In this document: positions 7,795 to 12,082 of the stretch, piece by piece | How the letters are laid out: each line of letters starts with the position of its first letter | How positions within the stretch are numbered: position 1 is the first letter of the stretch | Source: Bacteroidales bacterium UBA1458 | GTDB taxonomy: Bacteria; Bacteroidota; Bacteroidia; Bacteroidales; VadinHA17 | NCBI GenBank assembly: GCA_002325785.1 | Contig: DCSU01000073.1 | Coordinates: forward strand, 19,346-31,427 | Reading direction: 5' to 3' | Length of the DNA: 12,082 nucleotides | Made by a program: the position numbers and the translations under genes | Notes under the pieces: model-generated | What the model was told of the DNA's origin: nothing | Database searches by the model: none | What the model saw: the letters and a program-made list of their open reading frames with translations, nothing else

Positions 7795-8825
7795 AGGGTA
7801 TATCATCACGGTTGACTCTGACCATGGCGGGGCTATTCCTGCTTGTGGTCCTTTTGTTCGTTGCCGATCTTCTAATAGGTAGTACCCGTATGGATGCTGC
7901 CGAGGTTTTGCGCTCGCTCTTTGGTCACGGCACCCCCGGAGGTGAGATCATTGTAACGCAGTTTCGTCTCCCGAAGGCCATCACAGCGCTTATTGCCGGC
8001 GCGGCGATGTCTGTCAGCGGGCTGCTGATGCAGACCCTCTTCCGCAACCCGCTGGCCGGTCCTGATGTACTGGGTGTCAGCTCCGGCGCCGGCCTGGGCG
8101 TAGCCCTCACGGTGCTTACACTGACCCCTCTCTTCACTCTCTCTTCAGGCAGCGCCCTGCAGGGATGGGGCATAATACTGGCTGCATGGGCCGGCGCCGG
8201 AGCCGTTATGATCATTATAATGGCTGTCTCCGCACGCATGCGCGATATCATGACTGTGCTTATAATTGGCCTGCTGCTGGCCAGTGCCATATCAGCCGTA
8301 GTCAGCCTGCTGCAGTACTTCAGCAACGAAGCCATGCTCAGGACCTATGTCATCTGGACAATGGGTAACCTCGGCAACATCTCATATCCCCAGATAAGGG
8401 CGCTGACTCTCTCCACCGCAGCAGGACTCATCATTGCCTTTCTGATGGTTAAACCTCTCAATGCAATGCTCCTGGGCGAGACCTTCTCACGAACGGTAGG
8501 GGTGAAGATGAAAAGCACAAGGGCTGTCCTGCTGGCTTCGGCCAGTATCCTGGCCGGCAGCGTTACCGCATTTTGCGGCCCCCTGGCATTCATCGGGGTA
8601 GCGGTACCTCACATAGGCCGCCTGATTTTTGGAACCACGGACCATCGAACACTGATGCCGGGACTGGCGCTGTGTGGCTCAGCGGTGCTGCTGCTGAGTG
8701 ATATAATATCAACCATGCCGGGTGGCGGGCATATTATCCCGGTTAATACCGTCACCTCGCTGACAGGAATACCTGTGGTTCTGTGGATTATCCTGGGCAG
8801 GAACGGTATAGGGAGGCGATTCTGA
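7791..8825 (+). CDS. btuC: BtuC-like cobalamin ABC transporter permease (FecCD family)
   Basis: Inner-membrane permease that works as a dimer with two BtuD subunits. Its 344 residues match the family's usual 320-350. About ten hydrophobic segments are visible, the first at 10-29. The FecCD signature RNPLAGPDVLGVSSGAG is at 85-101 after RLPKAITALIAGAAMSVSGLLMQ. Later conserved parts are VGVKMKSTRAVLLASASILAGSVTAFCGPLAFIGVAVPHIGRLIFG, a cytoplasmic coupling stretch, and the C-terminal PGGGHIIPVNTVTSLTGIPV motif. The ATG sits inside the btuF stop (ATGA) and the TGA shares its final base with the btuD ATG, so translation of the three genes is probably coupled. The permease family alone cannot separate B12 from siderophore or heme transport; the operon does. 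Confidence 0.92.
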   Translation: MKGISSRLTLTMAGLFLLVVLLFVADLLIGSTRMDAAEVLRSLFGHGTPGGEIIVTQFRLPKAITALIAGAAMSVSGLLMQTLFRNPLAGPDVLGVSSGAGLGVALTVLTLTPLFTLSSGSALQGWGIILAAWAGAGAVMIIIMAVSARMRDIMTVLIIGLLLASAISAVVSLLQYFSNEAMLRTYVIWTMGNLGNISYPQIRALTLSTAAGLIIAFLMVKPLNAMLLGETFSRTVGVKMKSTRAVLLASASILAGSVTAFCGPLAFIGVAVPHIGRLIFGTTDHRTLMPGLALCGSAVLLLSDIISTMPGGGHIIPVNTVTSLTGIPVVLWIILGRNGIGRRF

Positions 8826-9838
8826 TGCGAACGGGGAAGATCATAGCAGAGACATTTGACCTCTCAATAGGTTACCACACCCGCAACAGGGTGAACATGG
8901 TCATGGAACACCTCTCTCTCGAGGCACGCCAGGGAGAGCTTGTGGCTCTCATCGGCCGCAACGGAACGGGGAAGAGCACTCTGCTCAGGACCCTGGTTGG
9001 TCTGCAGCCTGAGCTCGGGGGGAGAGTCAGGCTACAGGGTGTGGATCTGCACGCCATAGGATCATCACAGTTACCCAGGATAGTAAGCTTTACATCCACC
9101 GAACCTGTGGCAGTACGTAATATAAGAGTACATGATGTGGTGGCGCTGGGCCGGTTTCCGTTCACAAACTGGATAGGCTCGCTGGCACCTGACGATGAAG
9201 AGGCTGTCAATGAGGCACTTGGAGCCACCGGACTTATAACCCTTGCCAATCGAAGCATTGACAATATCTCCGACGGCGAGAGACAGCGAACACTCATAGC
9301 CCGGTCACTGGCACAGGATACAGCTCTTCTTGTAATGGATGAACCTACCGCTTTCCTCGACCTGCCCTCACGATACAGCATCGTCAGCCTGCTGAGGCAA
9401 CTGACACGTGAACAGGGCAAATGTGTCATTTACTCCACACATGATCTTGATACTGCCATCAATGAAGCAGACAGGATATGGCTCATGACAGGGGAGGGGA
9501 TTGCTGAGGGAGCACCGGAGGACCTGATACTAAAAGGCATTGTTGCCAGGGCCTTTGAGAGCCCGCAGCTCTCATTCAGCAGCAATACAGGCACCTTCAG
9601 CTTCATCAGGAAGCAGCAGACAGGAATCGCACTGGAGGGTAAAGGTCTGGCAGTCAGAATGACCGAGAGGGCACTCAACCGGTGCGGGTACACCAGAGAC
9701 CCGCAGGCATCACTGAAGGTCACTGTGAGCGAGAGTCATGAGGGCACCGAATGGATTGTATTGAGAAATACAGGGACAGAACATTACAGGTCGCTGTATG
9801 ACCTTGTTAGCAGCCTGGCCGACGAACCTGTTCAGTGA
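8825..9838 (+). CDS. btuD: BtuD-like cobalamin ABC transporter ATPase with C-terminal extension
   Basis: Cytoplasmic ATP-hydrolysing subunit partnering BtuC. I chose the ATG overlapping the btuC TGA by one base (337 residues); an earlier in-frame ATG at 8783 would add 14 residues and a 43-nt overlap. Motifs: Walker A GRNGTGKST (44-52), signature NISDGERQR (147-155), Walker B LLVMDEP (168-174), D-loop FLD (177-179) and switch His206 (YSTHD). The Q-loop position reads SFTSTEP (88-94), with no glutamine. The ATPase core usually ends near residue 250; here about 80 more residues follow, with a mixed beta/alpha pattern (FSFIRKQQTGIALEGKG onward), seen to my recollection in other Bacteroidota relatives. 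Function of the tail is unknown. The last 7 bases overlap the convergent thioredoxin-like gene. Confidence 0.92.
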   Translation: MRTGKIIAETFDLSIGYHTRNRVNMVMEHLSLEARQGELVALIGRNGTGKSTLLRTLVGLQPELGGRVRLQGVDLHAIGSSQLPRIVSFTSTEPVAVRNIRVHDVVALGRFPFTNWIGSLAPDDEEAVNEALGATGLITLANRSIDNISDGERQRTLIARSLAQDTALLVMDEPTAFLDLPSRYSIVSLLRQLTREQGKCVIYSTHDLDTAINEADRIWLMTGEGIAEGAPEDLILKGIVARAFESPQLSFSSNTGTFSFIRKQQTGIALEGKGLAVRMTERALNRCGYTRDPQASLKVTVSESHEGTEWIVLRNTGTEHYRSLYDLVSSLADEPVQ

Positions 9839-11259
9839 CCCTGAAATTTACGGTAGGCATCGATAAATGAGGCTACATCTCCGGCTGCAAGCCTCTTAGC
9901 AATAATTTTCTTATCCTTGTCAAGGATATATATCAGAGGAGTTGACTCCACATTATACAGGTAGTCAAACCGGCTGAGACGCTGCGGATCCCATCCATTA
10001 ACCCAGCCCAGGCCATTATCAACAATATATTTCTCCCATTTTTCCTGGTCTTGCTGAGTGCAAACGGCAAAGATCTCTATTCCATCAGCCCTGTGCTTTT
10101 CATAATAATCTTTGAGCATGGGCGTAGCCTCTTTGCAGAAACCGCAATCGGGTTCCCAGAAATAGATAATGGTAAAGTCCGACCTGATGTCGTAAAGGGA
10201 CACATAATAACCTGCAAATGAATTCATTAATAATTCCGGAGCTTTCCGGCCAATCAGATTGGGTCTCAGGCGGTCAACTCTCTTCTCAAGATCAGCAATA
10301 TACTCCTTATCTGCCCACGGGGCCCTGCCCGCCAGGTAGACCTGATCGGCCAGGTGCACCACAACTGCATCATGTCCCATGATCTCACTGGTAGCATACC
10401 TGTTCATAAGCCAGACAGCAACATACTGGTATACATCATCATTGACGGAGCTCATCTCAAGCACCCTGTCGGCCTCCTTGATTATTGAGTCGGGCATCTG
10501 GATAACCACCTGCCTGAAGAACTGCTCAAGCCTCCCTCCAAGTACCGGGCTGCGGATGAGACCAGGTTCCGTGAATTCAATGTTGTCAAAGAAATGGTCC
10601 TTATAGTAGAGATATGACATCAGGCGTCCGACAGAGTCGCGGTTTGCTGTTCCTGCAGGTATGGCGGGTTCATGAGGTTCAACAGGGATAATTGACCTGG
10701 CGATGGCACCCAGGAGAGTCCCCTTGTTGCTCTCTGCGGTCTCAGCAAGGTACTGTTTCATCTTTTTTTCCTGAGCGGCAAGCTGTGTCTTCAGGCTAGC
10801 GGCATCAGCACCAGATGGCGAGGCGGCACGGAGCTTTTCGTTCAGGGCCATAGCCTCCTCCTGGAGTTCCTTCCATCTCCTCTGGTACTCAAGAAACCGG
10901 CTGTTCTCTTCCGAACCGGTGAAGGCAAGTGTGCCTGCCGGGTTATTGATATCACATGTAATGTCAAAGTGCTGGTCGTTGCCCAGCAGAAACTCAAAGA
11001 AGCTGTTTCCCGGAAGGACGATCATATAGACTCCCGGAGCAAGTTTCTCGCTGCCGGTGAACCTTGATGTACCGCTCTTGTCAGTAGTTATACTGTCTTT
11101 TACATATTGTTGATTACCAACATGATATGCCAGTCTTACCTGAACTTCAGGGGTTTGTTTGACGGTTACTGACAGAGAGTGGCCCGGTTGTCCGCTTAGT
11201 TGACTGAAGCCATTCAGGAAACCAAAAATAATTATGATCGCAAAATATCTGGTACTCAT
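9832..11259 (-). CDS. TlpA/ResA-like thioredoxin-fold protein with DUF4369 and DUF5106 regions
   Basis: Exported protein of 475 residues with a redox-active C-terminal domain, probably acting in the periplasm or at the outer membrane. The chosen ATG (11259) gives a clean signal peptide: MSTR, then the hydrophobic YFAIIIIFGFLNGF. An in-frame ATG at 11304, directly after the comB stop, would put 15 charged residues in front and is less likely. Regions: DUF4369-like beta domain (about 25-115), a charged helical, possibly coiled stretch (about 120-180, rich in Glu, Lys and Gln), DUF5106-like helices (to about 300), then the thioredoxin fold with DCGFCKE (Cys372 and Cys375) and the cis-proline motif STPLIYIL (Pro441). 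Such proteins reduce or exchange disulfides, for example in cytochrome c maturation or stress defence, but the partner here is unknown. It runs convergent to btuD and overlaps its end by 7 nt. Confidence 0.85.
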   Translation of the reverse strand: MSTRYFAIIIIFGFLNGFSQLSGQPGHSLSVTVKQTPEVQVRLAYHVGNQQYVKDSITTDKSGTSRFTGSEKLAPGVYMIVLPGNSFFEFLLGNDQHFDITCDINNPAGTLAFTGSEENSRFLEYQRRWKELQEEAMALNEKLRAASPSGADAASLKTQLAAQEKKMKQYLAETAESNKGTLLGAIARSIIPVEPHEPAIPAGTANRDSVGRLMSYLYYKDHFFDNIEFTEPGLIRSPVLGGRLEQFFRQVVIQMPDSIIKEADRVLEMSSVNDDVYQYVAVWLMNRYATSEIMGHDAVVVHLADQVYLAGRAPWADKEYIADLEKRVDRLRPNLIGRKAPELLMNSFAGYYVSLYDIRSDFTIIYFWEPDCGFCKEATPMLKDYYEKHRADGIEIFAVCTQQDQEKWEKYIVDNGLGWVNGWDPQRLSRFDYLYNVESTPLIYILDKDKKIIAKRLAAGDVASFIDAYRKFQGH

Positions 11260-11305
11260 TTGCTGAATAGTTGCATTTAAAATATCATACAATTTCCCTG
11301 CCATT

Positions 11306-11491
11306 CTAGTGGTTCATGTCCACCCTTATGATTTCCGCGTACCCTGAAGCTGTTATCACCGCTTTAAGAGCAAAGTTAAACCGGTTCAGTGCAGTACAGA
11401 GGAAGAAGTCGGTAGGAGGGCTGAATGAGAGGTTTTCCGGCTTGAAGAAGCGGCTTCCCGGACCTTCTCTAAGGGCGGCTATCTCAGCTCA
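11306..11491 (-). pseudogene. comB: Severed C-terminal part of comB, in frame after a TGA codon
   Basis: Reading on past the TGA at 11489-11491 in the same frame gives 60 more codons to a TAG at 11306-11308. The encoded peptide has the features expected of the ComB C-terminus: ALREGPGSRFFKPEN, then FSPPTDFFLCTALNRFNFAL, and a final IIRVDMNH. With the upstream 173 residues and the TGA position, the total is 234 codons, close to the family's usual 230-240. The reading frame is thus intact except for a single stop codon. One base change from an ordinary codon (for example CGA Arg) would explain it; an assembly or sequencing error would look the same. Confidence 0.8.
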
Positions 11492-12010
11492 TATATCGGG
11501 CTCATGACCCATGAGCAGGTCTCTGATATACCTTGCACAGAGCAGGTCCTCGCCGGCAGATTCAACGCCCCTGTATCCCATTGCCACCAGGGTTACTTTT
11601 TCAGGGTGGACCATTGTTATGTATGATGACACTGCCCCGGCATTTACAAGGCCGGCACCGAGTATCTCTGAAGCGCCTGAGGCTCTCATTATACCATTGG
11701 TGCCCGCTGTTGTGCAGTGGATAAGTGTTTTGCCGGTGATCTGTCCGGTGAGCATCTCGGTAGGACTGTTTCCAAGGTCAAATCCGGCAGGTATTTTTTC
11801 ATCCTGCTCGCCCGCAATAATTGTATCAGCCTTAAGTTTATCCTTAAGTACAAATGCCGCTTCAGGTGTGTCAACGTCGAGAAGACGTTTAATTCCGTTG
11901 TCGAAGGCATAGCATGCGGTACTGAAGGCCCGGAAGACATCGATGATAACTGTCACGCCCTGAGCCTCCTGTGCTCCGCTGATGAACTCTTTAATTGTAA
12001 TTTCCATCAT
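11489..12010 (-). CDS. comB: ComB-like 2-phosphosulfolactate phosphatase, N-terminal 173 residues, prematurely stopped
   Basis: Homologue of the magnesium-dependent ComB phosphatase, which turns 2-phosphosulfolactate into sulfolactate, a step of coenzyme M synthesis in methanogens; the role in bacteria is less clear. Family blocks visible: VTVIIDVFRAFSTACYAF (about 19-36), AGEQDEKIPAGFDLGNSPTEM (about 66-86), LIHCTTAGTNGI (about 95-106), and VTLVAMGYRGVESAGEDLLCARYI (about 139-162). The start is ATG 12010, with a second ATG at 12007. The product stops at TGA (11489-11491) after MGHEPDI, about 60 residues short of the family length, and the missing part lies directly downstream in frame. The 72 nt upstream to the window edge show no clear promoter. 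If the TGA is real, the enzyme is probably inactive. The thioredoxin-like gene follows on the same strand and may be cotranscribed. Confidence 0.82.
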   Translation of the reverse strand: MMEITIKEFISGAQEAQGVTVIIDVFRAFSTACYAFDNGIKRLLDVDTPEAAFVLKDKLKADTIIAGEQDEKIPAGFDLGNSPTEMLTGQITGKTLIHCTTAGTNGIMRASGASEILGAGLVNAGAVSSYITMVHPEKVTLVAMGYRGVESAGEDLLCARYIRDLLMGHEPDI

Positions 12011-12082
12011 ATTCGCTTCAAATGGTGAAGATAATAATAGTGTTTGAAGATCATTTCTTAAATTTGCCTTCCGGCAATAATC

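Noticed and set aside
8872..9429. Long minus-strand open frame opposite btuD (185 residues)
   Set aside because: Its composition is rich in Ser, Arg and Leu with no recognisable motif, and it lies entirely antisense to a gene with intact ABC motifs.
11489..11491. TGA in comB as selenocysteine or as a reassigned sense codon
   Set aside because: No selenocysteine site is known in ComB and I see no obvious stem-loop right after the codon. TGA serves as the normal stop for the GH92 gene, the protease, btuF, btuC and btuD in this window.
11511..11912. Plus-strand open frame of 133 residues opposite comB
   Set aside because: The minus strand shows clear ComB family blocks across this stretch; the plus frame has only low-complexity Ser/Pro-rich sequence.

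Overview
The window looks like chromosomal DNA of a Bacteroidota bacterium, probably Bacteroidales or Marinilabiliales. The pointers are a GH92 mannosidase, a BtuB/BtuG outer-membrane pair, a secreted protease with a type IX secretion (T9SS) sorting tail, a DUF4369/DUF5106 thioredoxin-like protein, and promoter-like TAnnTTTG boxes. Codon use and base composition look even across the window. I saw no insertion sequence, tRNA, rRNA, CRISPR array or long repeat.

Layout: positions 2-1156 hold the 3' half of a GH92 alpha-mannosidase gene that is cut by the window edge. The gap at 1157-1446 carries a Bacteroidota-type -7 box followed directly by a cobalamin riboswitch. Six closely packed plus-strand genes follow (1447-9838): btuB (TonB-dependent receptor), btuG (surface beta-propeller lipoprotein), a T9SS-exported trypsin-fold protease resembling lysyl endopeptidases, btuF (substrate-binding lipoprotein), btuC (permease) and btuD (ATPase). 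Every junction overlaps by 1 to 17 nt except btuG/protease, where 39 nt separate the genes. On the minus strand, a thioredoxin-fold lipid- or periplasm-directed protein (9832-11259) meets btuD tail to tail. Upstream of it lies comB, a 2-phosphosulfolactate phosphatase homologue split by an in-frame TGA.

How the genes work together: BtuG captures corrinoid at the cell surface and hands it to BtuB. BtuB brings it into the periplasm using TonB energy. BtuF binds it there, and BtuC/BtuD pump it into the cytoplasm. The riboswitch at the head shuts the unit down when cobalamin is plentiful. The unexpected member is the secreted protease, which sits between the outer-membrane and inner-membrane halves and is translationally coupled to btuF. 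The most interesting reading is that it helps obtain vitamin B12 by digesting corrinoid-carrying proteins outside the cell. That role is inference, not something the sequence proves.
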